From Ampelomyces quisqualis (Eukaryota > Ascomycota > Dothideomycetes > Pleosporales > Phaeosphaeriaceae): a stretch of DNA of 64,000 bases. The stretch lies in contig JAGTXZ010000014.1 in NCBI GenBank assembly GCA_018398575.1, positions 1,054,001 to 1,118,000 on the forward strand, written 5' to 3'. Made by a program: the position numbers and the translations under genes. Under the pieces are notes generated by a model. That model was not told the origin of the DNA. It saw only the letters and a program-made list of their open reading frames with translations, and searched no databases. This document shows positions 41,478 through 53,000 of the stretch, piece after piece (the first letter of the stretch is position 1; the number at the start of each line of letters is the position of its first letter).

Positions 41478-43525
41478 ATGGCTTCCGCACCACTTGGAGT
41501 GCAGGTGCGCCCGTACCGCGACTACCTCACACCAGCACTCCACTCGAGATTCACCAAAGCAAGCAAATACACGCTCCTGCTCTGCTATCTCATTGCTTGT
41601 TTCATGGGCGAATGGGACAATCGTATGTAACTGCCCTGACACTCTCAATCTGGACTCTTCGGGCATACTAACCCGTGCGCAGCTCTATGGCTATGGTTTC
41701 CACTCGGGCCTACGGGCATTCGAACGCTGTTGATCTTCCTCCCCGCCCTCATCGTCTACGTCCTTCGTGTCGCGCAATGGCATGTTGGTGTGCGCCAAAC
41801 ACAAACACCAGCAGAGACCTGTCAGAAGTACCTGTTCCGTAAAGCTACCATCATCACCCTCCTTTTCTATGCATTCTCGGCCTGGCTCTACGGAGAAGTG
41901 TATATCTGGTCGCGCACCAGTGAGAGCAAGCTCGGCTTCACAGAGATGGGACGAGCACACGAACGCTTCAAGCTTAACGAAAGACCATTCTTTCTTCGCA
42001 TCCTCTTCCAGGTTCTTGCAGTCGTGCAGACGACAATGCACCTGAAGGACGACTACGACTCCATTCAGGTCCCGGCGATGAAGCCTCGAAAGGACCGTGA
42101 CGATGCTGCAACTGGTCTCCCAGGCCAACGGGCAACAAACCCAAGGCAGACGCTTCTATTGAAGCTTCCCGGCATATTTGCGCTTTCGGGTCCCTTGGCC
42201 GCGGGTTCCTTGGTGGCGGGCACCTTGTCATACTTCATTGGACCGCGCAATATTATCTGGGAATACTATTATGGCTTTAGTCGATACTTCGTCAGCTTGT
42301 CCAAAACCTCGAAGCCTACCGGCATGGCACCGTTCCTGCCACTTGTGTTAGGTTTCCTCGTGGAAGGAACACTACTTGTGGCCCTGTGGCAGTTTGTCAA
42401 TACAGCCTTCGACCTCTATATTGCTCAGGAACCCCTGAAAACCAACCAACCTATTACCTCCGAGTCCAAAGACCCCAACGGAACACTCCTGAACGGACTC
42501 AAGTCAAAGAAAGAGGCGGTCAAGGTAAGCTGAGACCCATGACGTAATGAGGTTTGCCAGCTAAATATTTGCAGGCCATCGCGTTTTGGGAACTTGCTCT
42601 TATCACCGACTCCTACCCCGATCGCCGGAAGACAGTTTATGGCGAATTTGAGCGCAAGAAGGCGCCGACTTTCCAACAAGTCACCGACATCTGCCTCGCT
42701 GAAATCAGGTTTCTGATAGAACGCTTGAATGCGGGCATTGATCCTAGCTACAAGTCGCAGACCTCTACTGGCCCACAACTCCCGAGTCCGCCTGTCAAGT
42801 TGGTTCCTCAGATCGCACAGCCTCTCAATGGCGACAGACAAATTACAGCCGCACCTTCAAAGCCCACATCACGCTGGGAAGTAGTGGAGGCTGCAGCAGC
42901 TGATCTCGCCAAGTCCCACAGCTCTCCTGGTAATTCACAGCAAGCCTATGGTCGCGAGGCGCTTAACAAGGGATTCAAAAAGGCTCAGCAAGGCGCGCAA
43001 CAGGCCGAGTCTTTTGCAAGCACATACTACAACAGATTGGTGTCTTCATACCTTGGTTGGCCGTTCCGCCACTCGATTCATCGCACCGCAAATGTTGTTG
43101 TGCTAGGTGCCCCTTACTCACGGATATCATTGATTTGTAATGCAGTTACAGCCCTTACAAACCTTGCGATATTTTCTCTTAAACAAGACGAACTTGGGCG
43201 ATTCCACGAGGGCGTACCGCAGATCATTCGCCTATTCACTGCCGCAATCGGCAAAATCGATGATTACATGGCAAATGTCCCAATCCACTGGAGCGACTAT
43301 AGCACCCTGAAGAAGCCTGAGGCGGAGCGGAAGAACGTGCCTCAGGTGCAGGAGATTCGAGAGTGCTTGCGAGAGGGGCTGGAGAGGACTCTGGGTAGTT
43401 TCAATGAGTACATGAGCGCATTGGGCATGAGCAAGGTAGAAATCATGGATGCGAAGAAGGCGACTGAGACAACTAAGGAACCAGAAATGCTCCAGGCTCG
43501 TGCCGCAAAACGAGTCGATGATTGA
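41478..43525 (+). CDS. NDC1: Nucleoporin NDC1
   Basis: Exons 41478-41622, 41683-42524 and 42575-43525 (introns of 60 and 50 bases; GTATGT with ACTAAC, GTAAGC with GCTAAAT) give 645 residues. The N-terminal half holds about six membrane segments (LLLCYLIACFMGEW; PLWLWFPLGPTG; LLIFLPALIVYVLR; ITLLFYAFSAWLYG; a pair around 235 and 290). The C-terminal half is soluble and contains AIAFWELALITDSYPDRRKTVYGE, a recognisable Ndc1 motif, and YNRLVSSYLGWPFRHSIHRTA. Ndc1 sits in the pore membrane and in the spindle pole body insertion site, anchoring pore complexes. The first intron hides most of membrane segment 1 from single-frame analysis. Length and layout agree with fungal Ndc1. Confidence 0.93.
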
Positions 43526-44341
43526 TACTCAAGCAACGATACCTGCTTGTACTTGAGCGAGCTTGCTAGAAATTTAAACTTTAGTAATGCTCAATTCAAC
43601 CATGCTCTATGGCAATTGGTCGCGAAACGCTGTAGTTGTTCGTCAGTAATTAATTTAGAGAGAAGGGGACTGGCTACGCTAGGGTAAGTAGGCACATTGC
43701 ACTGGCAGTTCCCGGAATTTCGTATTCAACGTCTTATTCTGGAGTAGGCTTCCTTGGTTTTAAATTGCCATGTTGCCGTAACCTCGGAGAGCGAGGGGTA
43801 TTGTGCTGCCAAGCAACTAAGTGGAACATCCGCAACGTAGCGCAACTCGCATCCGCTATCAATCGACTGGAGAAGCACGCAATCATCGAAATCCGTGAAC
43901 GAAAATTGTCCCTCGAGACTCCATATGACAACTTGTACTAAGCATACACCCGCCGTAGGTGGTAGGTCACATGTAGAACAGCAGACATAGCCCCAGATTT
44001 CTCCCCACGTCTCAAGATGTGACGTACCTGATCACCAGCGCGTCAGAACCGTCTACCGCGGGCGATCAGTAAAGCTATCGCATTACCACCTATGCAGAGC
44101 GCCAGTAGTGCGCAGTCCAGACTGCATTCAAGCTAAGCGGGACTGTGTTGATACTGGTTTGCGCGTAAACAATGGTGGGAATCTCAGGTTGGAAGTGCGC
44201 CATGACGTCAACAGCCCGTCAGGTCATGTGCAGCCCGCCAGTACATAAACTTCCACATTCCTTGCCTCCTGCCACCTTCACGACCCGATAAAACTTCAAT
44301 CATTCAACCTACCCATCACCAAAAACATCTCCATACTCATA
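43526..44341. other. 0.8 kb spacer / promoter of the DUF1761 gene
   Basis: No gene seen. Close to the DUF1761 start the sequence is C/A/T-rich (about 44240-44340), typical of strong fungal promoters. Confidence 0.35.
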
Positions 44342-44990
44342 ATGGCCTCCCTGTCCTGTACGTTTGACCCATAGACCATAGTCGACGTCTGTGTATACAT
44401 CGCAGTCGCCTCGCTCGGTCAAGGAGCAATTTCTGCGATTTGGCGGCCTTCGTCGCACCAAAATAGAGGTTGTCTGCTAAACTGTCTTCTACCAGACCTG
44501 CCTCCCGTCAAGCCCTCTGCCATCGCTCTTGGCACGGCCTTCAACCACGCCGTCTCCCTCGCTGTTCTCGGCCCCGTCTTCGGTGATGCCTACCGCCGTG
44601 CGCAGCAGGCTAACTCCAAGGAGGAGTACTTCCACAGCAAGGAGGCCGCCACCGCCGCTGCCACCTGGGGAAGCTCCATTGTCGGCTCTGCCGTCCAGAC
44701 ATACGGTGTCGGCGCCTTGATCAACGCTACTGGTACTCTCACCTACAAGGGTGCTGCTTACCTCGGCTCTTTGATCTTCTTCGCTTCCGCTGCTCCCTCC
44801 GTACGTCATGGCGAAGCTCTCAAACCTTGCGGAAACTGTAACTAACACAACCTAGATCGTCTCCCAGGTCCTCACCGAGAAGCGCCCACTCGACACCATC
44901 GCTGTCGGTGCCGTTGCCCGTGTCCTGGAGACCGTTGGCCTCAGCTTGTTCCTCACCTACTGGGGAACCCGCACCAACCCCTTTAACTAA
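44342..44990 (+). CDS. Small DUF1761 membrane protein
   Basis: Exons 44342-44357 (16 bases), 44496-44800 and 44856-44990 give 151 residues. Intron 1 is 138 bases (GTACGT, TGCTAAAC, CTACCAG) and intron 2 is 55 bases (GTACGT, ACTAACAC, CCTAG). The protein carries four hydrophobic segments: LGTAFNHAVSLAVLGPVFGD, WGSSIVGSAVQTYGVGAL, AAYLGSLIFFASAAPS and VGAVARVLETVGLSLFLTYWG. It corresponds to the fungal DUF1761 family. The function is unknown. Codons are strongly biased (GCC, CTC, TCC, AAG dominate), unlike the neighbouring genes, which points to abundant expression. The minute first exon is easily missed; it is supported by the ATG context and by clean splice signals. Confidence 0.85.
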
Positions 44991-45807
44991 GAGTTTCATT
45001 TACAAAAGCGCATGAGGGTGTTTGGGGTTTTTCACCTTGGCTCAAAATGAAACTTTTCAATCCATCGCAATGATGCTGATGACTAAGACTTGAGAAGAGC
45101 CAGCAACTGCTCTGCTTCGAATATGACATGTAACATTACCTCTCAATGAAAAGGGTTCAATCTCACCTGACTCTTTGGTGCAACTGGATCAATGTTGGGA
45201 TCATTGCTTGCTTTTGTTTAGCTGCTCATAAATTGAATTGTCCGTGACTGCTCGATGAGTACATGGTTACCGATCAAAAGTGAGACGTAGTCAGCGGAGC
45301 CCATGAAACGCGGACGACTTTAACCTATTGACTCCGAATAATTTCCTGTTGCCTTACTGTACTATGTTGCAAGCTTGACATTTCTACTTTCCTTTAATCG
45401 TTGAACCAGCCTTTATAACGGTCATGACATATACTCATTCTCACTGCTAAAATACTCAAACCTTGAGCTAACGCTAAACTAGGAAGGGCATATGTATCTC
45501 GAAATCAAACGGAATGCTCATGTGATAGATCCCACTCACTCTTAAGACTGCATGTACCTTGTCGATGGTATTCTCCCTGAAGCAGGCAATGATCTCATCT
45601 CACACTCGGTCTACCAGCTGGTAATAATTAGGCTCAACATGTCACGCTCGAACCCATGCGTGTAAACAGTTCAATTCGTGTTCCAAAAAATACGAGCTTC
45701 TTTAATAACACGTATGGAGAACGCACAAGGCAAAATAAAAAAGCGCTGCGCATTGCATGTCCAACACCCGTCTGTCGATGCCTACCACAAGCGCCAAAAA
45801 ACATTCT
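44991..45807. other. 0.8 kb spacer
   Basis: AT-leaning DNA downstream of the DUF1761 gene with no ORF or repeat that I can support. Confidence 0.3.
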
Positions 45808-45894
45808 CTCCCCCGGAAAGGCTCGAACTTTCAACCTCCTGATGAGCTGCCGCGGATAACAGTCAGACGCGCTAGCCAATTGCGCCACGGAGGA
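45808..45894 (-). tRNA. tRNA-Asn (GTT) with a 13-base intron
   Basis: Read on the minus strand, a full cloverleaf can be drawn. The acceptor stem TCCTCCG pairs with CGGGGGA (one G-T pair), the D-arm is GCGC/GCGC, the anticodon stem TCTGA pairs with TCAGG, and the T-arm GAAAG/CTTTC encloses TTCGAGC. The anticodon loop begins CTGTTA, giving anticodon GTT. It is interrupted after position 37 by 13 bases (TCCGCGGCAGCTC), the canonical place for nuclear tRNA introns. The mature length is 74 bases before CCA. Confidence 0.92.
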
Positions 45895-46478
45895 TGAGCG
45901 CTTGACTCGCGCCGTGGCTTTGAATAGCCACATGGCCTTGTAAAGGGATATATGTAATTCAAATTTACAAAAAGGTTCCTAGCCAACAGGCATTCAAACA
46001 CCTCTCTCATCTCCATGGCCCAGAGGAAGCAAAGTCGGGTGCGAAAACATTTTGCCGCTGTGTGAGACGGTGCGTGTGGGGCTGGCTGGCTTTGATCCTA
46101 GTGGACTTTGCGTATCCGCGGTACCAATCGTTAGATACCATAGCTCCGTAGCTTACAGTGCCGTCTTGGGAAGAACATTGTACTTGGCGGACGCAAGATG
46201 AGGTTTCAAAGTTGATGATACGTGGGGTTTGTTGGGGCAGATGAATGATGTCAATGTTTGAATTTTGAACAGCAACAGTTGTAGGCGTGCTGTGTGATGA
46301 CTTGGGGGGCGAGAGTGCAACTCAACTTGGCGATGGTAGGTGTGTGTAAGAAGAATTTGAAGGTCCGTGCAACGGAGACGAGATGTATCATTATTGGGTA
46401 CTGTAATGTCTGCTACGATAGATTACTGTAGCTTTGTTTGAAACATAGAACAATAAATAGCAGACAACATCATGTTCT
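45895..46478. other. Spacer with no gene
   Basis: No coding signal. It is the 5' flank of the tRNA and the 3' flank of the DMT transporter gene. Confidence 0.3.
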
Positions 46479-48165
46479 TCATGAGCTCAACGGCGTGTCG
46501 ACATCTCTAGACTCGTTTATATCTGCCATCATCAATCCTCGCTCCTCTTCACCATCCCCTCTTTCCCTGCCGGGCAGCGTCCTTGGGTCTTCTCTGTGCA
46601 TAACGACGTAGATCGCCGACCCGAGAATCAAGGATGATCCAACGATGGACAATGCGCCAGGCGTTGTGCCCCACACTAGCTTGTCGAAAGCAAGCGCAAA
46701 TAGCATTTGCATGTACACCATATTGGTTGCACGGGATGATTTCTCGTACTGCAGGCCGGCGGCAAGGAGAAATTGCTACCATGGTCAGCAATGCTGAAGG
46801 AACTTCAAAAACCAAAACATACCATGACAAACCCGCAAATACCAAGAAATATGAGATAGCACCAATCGTCCAAGTACCGTGGAAGCAAGAAGCCAACGCC
46901 AGGCCATGTCAACATGGCTACGATACTGACTATTGTACACCATGTTGCAAAATAGTTGACAGAAATTAGCGGATGTGCCCTTTTGCCTATCCATCGGATA
47001 GTTGTATATGCGCCAGCGGCTCCAAGTACGCCAAGCATCGCAATGCTTACTGCTGTCGCCCGTTGAGCTGGTGTGACTGCGTCGTAGTCGGCAGCAAGAC
47101 GATCTGGCGAGCCAGTAGTTGTGTTTGAAGGCGCAAACCCTGCATCACCGGTAGTCGGAGGCATTTCGTCTTTGGAGTGTGACAACGAGGCGAAAAGCGA
47201 GACAGGCCGGGCGATGAGAACCACTCCAAACAAGGATACGTAAGCGGCAATCTGCTCCATCCGCGTGAAGGGCTCGTTGATGAGGAAGCTGCAGGCCCAG
47301 CAAGCCAAACTAGGGGCCAGAAATGTGATGACGGTCGCATCGGCAAGCGGCAGATACAACAGTGAGTCTATGCAGATCAGCTCCATGCTTATGAGCAGTG
47401 GGGCGATGAAGGTACTGTGTATCCCAGCACGACAACCAGTTCAGCGGCACCGCGCTGAAAGGACAAGGCAGCCGTAAAAGCTTCAAGTACGTTACTGTAC
47501 CACGCAGAGCGATTATGGGTCACTTACAGCACATGCCAAAAACACCAAAGAAGCCCGTCAAGCCTCGAGCAACCAACAGCGGCCTTACTTGTCGAAGCCC
47601 CCAAGGGAAATGCTCCGTCTTTTTATACCACATGTAGAAAGAGGAGCATATCACAGTTATTCCCATTCTCGCGAAGAGGATCTGAAAGGGATGGTAGCCT
47701 TTGCCTGTAAGTTAAGTTAGTACATACCTTGAGCTTATGTTGAGCTGTCCATTGCAACCCACCATGGTTCCCTTCCATCTCCAGCATACGAGTCGTTACG
47801 TTCATGAGCGTTCCGAAAAGCTGAGCAATGAGGACGAGTGCAAGGCCCTTGTTCTTCACCCAAGATAGCCGCAGGCGGCCGCGCAGAGTCGGCGGCGGTG
47901 CAGGGGAGTGTGAAGCATATCTACGACCATTTTGTACAGGCAGATAGTGTGGGCTGCGACACAGACTTGCAACAGTGGAATCGTCTAACGATACGAGGAA
48001 CGGATCTGGGGAAAGTGCTCGGATTGCCCCGCGGTTAAGCACCAGTGGATCCTGGGGCTTATCGCCAGGCTTAAGAGGCGGTTCAACCTGATGCTGGCCT
48101 TCGCTGGGTTGCTGCGTGTATTTTGCGTCTTCCGAAATGGTATCCGAGAAAAGTGACTGCGTCAT
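46479..48165 (-). CDS. EamA/DMT-superfamily membrane transporter
   Basis: Four exons (48165-47763, 47704-47528, 47367-46823, 46775-46479) encode 473 residues; introns are 58, 160, 47 bases, and each join restores family text. Intron 1 (GTGGGT, ACTAAC, TTACAG) yields EGNHGKGYHPFQILFARMG, intron 2 yields FGMCYSLLYLPLADATVITF, and intron 3 yields GFVMQFLLAAGLQYEKSS. After a soluble N-terminus of about 110 residues come roughly ten membrane segments in two EamA repeats, as in the drug/metabolite transporter superfamily (solute carrier 35G-like fungal members). The LPLADATVITFLAP motif is characteristic. The substrate is unknown. It may be located in the vacuole, Golgi or plasma membrane. In-frame reading through intron 1 gives a deceptive ORF, so automatic models may be wrong there. 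Confidence 0.9.
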
Positions 48166-49411
48166 GGCTCTTCAGCGAAAAGTACTCGAGCAGAGGCCAG
48201 AGGTGGGACGACAAAGCTGCAAGTTGCCCAGGTCGTGATGCGATGAGAGTCGGGTGACGACAGCCCAGTCGAAGACGCTATGCGTGAATGAGGAAGGCGC
48301 GAACGGGTGTGAACGAGTCAGCGCCATGTATGCGGATCTGGACAGCCCCATCCTGTCTTGCCACTATCTCTCGCTGCCTCGCGGTAGGAGGGTAGAGGAC
48401 CCGTATCTACATGGTCGCTGTACTGTACTTGACGTCAAAAAAGCCAGGGATGATGTGCTAGGTAATGTTGCCGAAAATGACGTCTTCTTCTTCATGCCCC
48501 ATTTTTAAGAGGTTAGCCTAAGGCATATACACTTCCCACGTACCGGCATGTCGCGAACGGTACTTCTTGCCATTATGTAGGTACCGCCGAATCCGGTTAT
48601 CGTAGCGCGGGCATGCTTAGATAGGTACATGGGTTGCGTGACGAGGTGAACATTGCACAATCACCATGCAGTTAGTCGTCGAGGCCAGGGTATATGCCAT
48701 TAAACTAACTGAAAGAATTTTTGGGCGTCTGCTAGCCTAGGATTTGGAGTTATTACACGCACACGATGCATGCTTTTCGAACTTACACACACTACATTAT
48801 CTAGTACTAGTTATGCGAGCGCATAGTCCTACCTATGCATGTTCAGTGGTCCTTGTTCGTGGGACTCGTGTCAGGGTAAGGCGTATGGTCATCGCGAGAG
48901 GCGTCATTGCTCCATGCTCAACATCGGTGTATGAAGAACCCATGCGTATCGTGCTCCAGGATGCTGATGCATCGACAAGGAATCAAATCCTGAGAGCCCA
49001 TTTCCTGAAGTATGCTGTCAGAATCCTCAGTGTGCCAGCTAGGGATCACGACCACAACGTAATTGTCGCACATGTTGAGGGCAATAGCACCGGCTGGAAC
49101 GGCTCGCGCAAACTACTTTTTTGCTCGCGGTCTATGCATCTCGTCTGAGCACGGGAAGCATGGCATTATAGAAAGCCAAAGCTGTGTGACAGTCGCAGGC
49201 TTTTTCCATGACGGAGAGATTCGTCCTAGTTTCCTCAACATAGCCTGACAAGGACATATCGTGTAACTGCTAAGCACGCTGTACAACTTGTATCCTCGTT
49301 TGACGGGATATTATGCAGCACGATATTGCCGGAATTCTCTGGAATTAAAAGTATTTACAACGACGGTACGTGCTCACGTCTGTTGAACTGTTACACAAGT
49401 TCCCGGCTTCT
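48166..49411. other. 1.2 kb spacer between DMT and PNGase-like genes
   Basis: A 134-codon plus-strand ORF (48744-49148) has no recognisable domain and I do not accept it as a gene. No other feature is seen. Confidence 0.3.
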
Positions 49412-51529
49412 TCAGTTGGGGCCCCTTCCGAGTACCGCTTTGACCCAACTGTTGGCGTATTCGGACACACTAACCACAGGGCTGTTATGGCTGAGCAGAT
49501 TGAGAAGACCTCGCTGGTTGTGTTGTCCCCCGAACATCTCTTTATCATGCACTATCGTGTCGTTCCCTGCGATTATACGTCTTTGATAAAGCTCCTCGTA
49601 CATTTCATCTGACACTCTGGCCTCGTCTGCGGGATCCTGAACCACTGACTCGGCTCTTCCGTTGATGCCACTCAGCGCAAAAAGTTGTTCTGTGTTGCCT
49701 GAACCGTAAGACTTTTTTAGCGCGGGGACAGACAGGTACGATGCCGTACCGTTCTGCCAATTCTTCGTACTGGATCCGATAAAAGATAGATTGTGGGCCG
49801 CCAAAGGAAGCCGATTCAGGTCGAACGTTCTCCATTCATTTAAGAATGCGAGTTCACCAAGTTGCCTATCGTTCTTTCCTCGACCTAGTCTTCCATCGAT
49901 AGTGATGTTGCCGCCAGAAGGCGCCTTATACGATGAGATAACCCACAAGGGATATTCGAAAGATCGCGTGTAACCGGAAGATGAAGTACTGGTCCCCGAA
50001 GTGATCTGTCTCATGATTTGGTCGTTCCCTTGGTTGCTGAGAGTGCCTGAATTGGAGAACACCAAATTTTGTTTCCAAGAGAGAGTCTTCAGACCTGCCG
50101 GAGACATTATCGTGGACTCCACGCTAATGTGACGCGAGACATGAATAGCGTAGTTCAGAGAATCTATGGTGCCATCGACGCGTTTCTTCGTCGTTGATTG
50201 AAATTGCAAAACGGGCGGAGGAGAGCTAATGACTGGGAGAGCACCAGTAGTGAGGTTTGTGCCGCTTTCTATCCAGACGAAGACTTTGCCGGTCACAACC
50301 CAATTTGATTCTATGTTTTCGGTAAGGTGGCCAATCCCATTGTCATCGTCGTCGATTCCCACAACACGTATCTCAAACGTGTGCGCATAGCCGTCGTTGA
50401 TAAGTGGTATGAAAGGTGATATATCAATCTCGTCCTCTTTGAGATCGAATGTATCAATACCAACGAGAGGACGCCAGAATCCAGGCACGATGCCCCCCGT
50501 AAATATGACCGGGAATGGCCAGGCAACACCAGCCAAGTTTCCATCAATCAAGAGCTGTAGCTCGCGGAACGGTGAGTGGCCATATAATGTAGTATCGTTC
50601 CCGAAGATTCGCGTGTCAGAGCTTAGGACGTTGCTCCACCAAAACTCCTCTGCAGCTTGTCCACAGGCAGCAATAGAAAAGACAGCCTTCTTCGTGTTTT
50701 TGGGCAGCTGTAAAGAGTTTATTGCTTTAGACTCGGGAACAATGAAAGCACTTGCTTGGTTCGCAGCAGACTTATGGGCTGAGATCGGTATGATGACATC
50801 GGCCGGATCAATAGTGTTGTCAGCTTTGAAGAACGTCGCGACCAATTTTGTATTCCATGCGCCCGTATAGATGTCGTCAATCAAGTTGCCGAGGTCGAAT
50901 ACGATCTTGTGAGGCGCATTGAATAGGGTTGAGTATGCAGACACGTCCTTTGTGTAGGTCCAGATGATACCATTTGATGTTGGCTCGGCAGTCGATGTGC
51001 GGAATATCTCGATGTCGTCGAGGTACATCAAAGCCAATCTGTCAAACTGCCGTCCAGCGGAAGTAACTGTGAACTCTAGAGCAACACGATTGAAGTCACA
51101 GGGAGGCGGAAAGTAATTACCTATCGCCGTCGATTAGCACAATGCTCAAGTTGTGCCAAAGATTTGAGTACAACAAAGAACGAAGAGCTTTTCCCATTGG
51201 ATCTTCGACTTACCTATGAAGGGCTGGCCATACGAAAAGGCAAAGGTATGCGCCATCAATGTTTGCTGACAAACATTGTCGGGACTGAGGACTGGAGGGG
51301 TAACCTGCAAACATCCAAGTAGGGATGAATTGTCTACAGTCCTACCCAACAAGGGTTGAGACTGAGCAGTCCACGACGAAGTGACGGGGTGGAACGCGAA
51401 GGCTGAATGTGATATCGTGATTAGGATTAGGATTAGGAGCAGACCCATGATGTGTCGCTGAGATACCTGTGCCACTGGCTCATAACGCCATGTGGAGCGT
51501 GTACTACGCTTCTGATCGTGCCTGTACAT
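49412..51529 (-). CDS. Peptide-N-glycanase A-like membrane-anchored amidase
   Basis: Two exons (51529-51214 and 51120-49412; 93-base intron, GTAAGT, CGATAG) give at least 674 residues. The join reads YGQPFIGNYFPPPCDFNRVALEFTVTSAGRQFDRLALMYLDDIEIFRTSTAEP, i.e. the start of the PNGase A domain (described here by its parts: NYFPPP, CDFNRV, GRQFDRLALMY, EIFRTSTAEP). A membrane segment precedes it at about residues 28-46 (GLLLILILITISHSAFAF). So a luminal or extracellular enzyme is predicted, removing N-glycans from glycoproteins and glycopeptides. Several N-x-S/T sites are present. The frame stays open upstream without an ATG to an AG at about 51671 preceded by TTCTAAC, so a further 5' exon is likely and the true N-terminus is uncertain. 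Confidence 0.88.
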
Positions 51530-51767
51530 TTTGCTTTGTACTTTTCGAACCTCAGATAAAGAAATGCCACGCTGTAGAAACGCCGAGAGCTCCTTCTCCA
51601 ATGCTCTTGTGCGGTAGTTCCGGTGTTTTCGACTGATCGAACTTGAAGGACCAGAGTAGATTTTCGTATGCTGCTAGTGTGGTGGTTAGAAAAGATGGTA
51701 GTTGTACGCCAAGGGAAAATGGCCTAACCAAAAGAAGAATCTTTCTCGAGGAAGGCGACCAAGGCGG

Positions 51768-52052
51768 CTATTGAGCGCCTTTGTGATTGTCCCAAAAGCG
51801 TTTGGTCGCGGTTCTGACTACTTCGTTGTCTCCAAATCGTGCTCGGTAATAATTCAAGAGGGCAAATTCGTCTGGTGGCAGTATATATGAAGTCGGCTGA
51901 GCGTTTAATTTTGACCACACATCCGCAAGTCGTTTTTCGAGGAACTGTGCAAGGCGCTGTTCGACGCCTGCGTCGCTATTCTGAGCGACGTGAACGGCTT
52001 GACCAAGAGAGAGGTACCCGTGGCCAGCTATATATTCTGTGTTACCGCCCAT
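51768..52052 (-). CDS. Small conserved-looking hypothetical protein, 94 residues
   Basis: The ATG at 52052 opens a compact 94-codon frame: GGNTEYIAGHGYLSLGQAVH, then EQRLAQFLEKRLADVWSKLN, a DEFALLNYYRARFGDNE block and a basic C-terminus. It is soluble and mostly helical by composition, with no signal peptide. The text reads like a genuine protein and the 5' side is AT-rich leader-like DNA. It lies just upstream of the amidase gene on the same strand, so a 5' exon of that gene may overlap its 3' region. I do not know its function. A C-terminal extra exon cannot be ruled out. Confidence 0.55.
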   Translation of the reverse strand: MGGNTEYIAGHGYLSLGQAVHVAQNSDAGVEQRLAQFLEKRLADVWSKLNAQPTSYILPPDEFALLNYYRARFGDNEVVRTATKRFWDNHKGAQ

Positions 52053-53000
52053 GTCGACTAGCGTATGTACGATAAATTGAAAGCAGACAAGGCTAGTTAG
52101 GAGGGGGCAGCACAGCGGGTTGTCTGGGGTGTGATAGGGAAGAGGGTTGAAAAGGTTAAGGGGCAGACAGAAGGCTGTGTGACGGAATGGGTGGGAACGA
52201 AGGATGTGTATTAGAGGATATAAGTAGGGATTTCGAAAATGAGATAAAACCCACGTGGAGAGGCAGGCTAATCCTGAACAGAGACTCATGCAACCATGTC
52301 ATGTAGGGCGAGAGCTTATTTGAAGCCTCAAACAGTTGGCTCCGGGAGCGTGCCGCTTTGGGCGCTGTCAAGTTGTGAAGCGAAGGGTTGGGTGTACCGT
52401 GTGACGCCAGACTACGGACAAACCGTCCGACAAGTGCGAGCGGCCAGGATCCCGGTCTGCCGATAGACACTAACCGACGGCGCCAATGTTTTTGCAGGGG
52501 AGCGGACTCGCAGAGTGTACAGCCGAGCCAGCAGGGACGTTGCACAACGCGACTTGCAAAGAGGCCTGTCCGTTGGAGTAGGTAGTGTCTCGTGAGAAAC
52601 TCCTCGGCATGGCAAGCCCAGGTAGATGAACAATGTTCTTTGGCCTTGGCCAGCTCGAAGGTTGTAGCTCCAAGTATGAGACTGGTGCAGTAGCAGGGTT
52701 GCTGGGACGCCGAAAACTTTGTTTGCGCTCTGCAAACCTTCGCAGGGCCCCGCAGCCAGACCGAGCCGTAGTGGAGATGATGCTCCATGCCGTTAGTATG
52801 TATGTGAAGACCGAGCGCGCGCCCGTCGAGGGTGCGACGGTGGACCGCGATCCATGGTGTGCGCATACATGCGCGTGCTGCCAAGCGATGATCCAGGAGG
52901 GGAAGTGGGGGGTGGGCGTACGAGGGGGAGGGGGATTGCTTGTTCGGCAGTGGGAACGTTGTGCCGGGAGTTGCAGCACGCCGGGAGAAGTTAGGTAATG
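52053..53000. other. Spacer, GC-mixed, no gene
   Basis: Long minus-strand frames (52156-53148) run through the region with no domain and overlap the repeat, so I treat them as chance. The left end is probably promoter of the 94-residue gene. Confidence 0.3.

Noticed and set aside
45634..45933. Minus-strand ORF with SSVAQLASASDCYPRQLIRR
   Set aside because: This is a conceptual translation across the tRNA-Asn gene, not a protein.
48744..49148. 134-codon plus ORF between the DMT and PNGase genes
   Set aside because: No family signature, unbiased composition, no splice partners and no promoter-side context.
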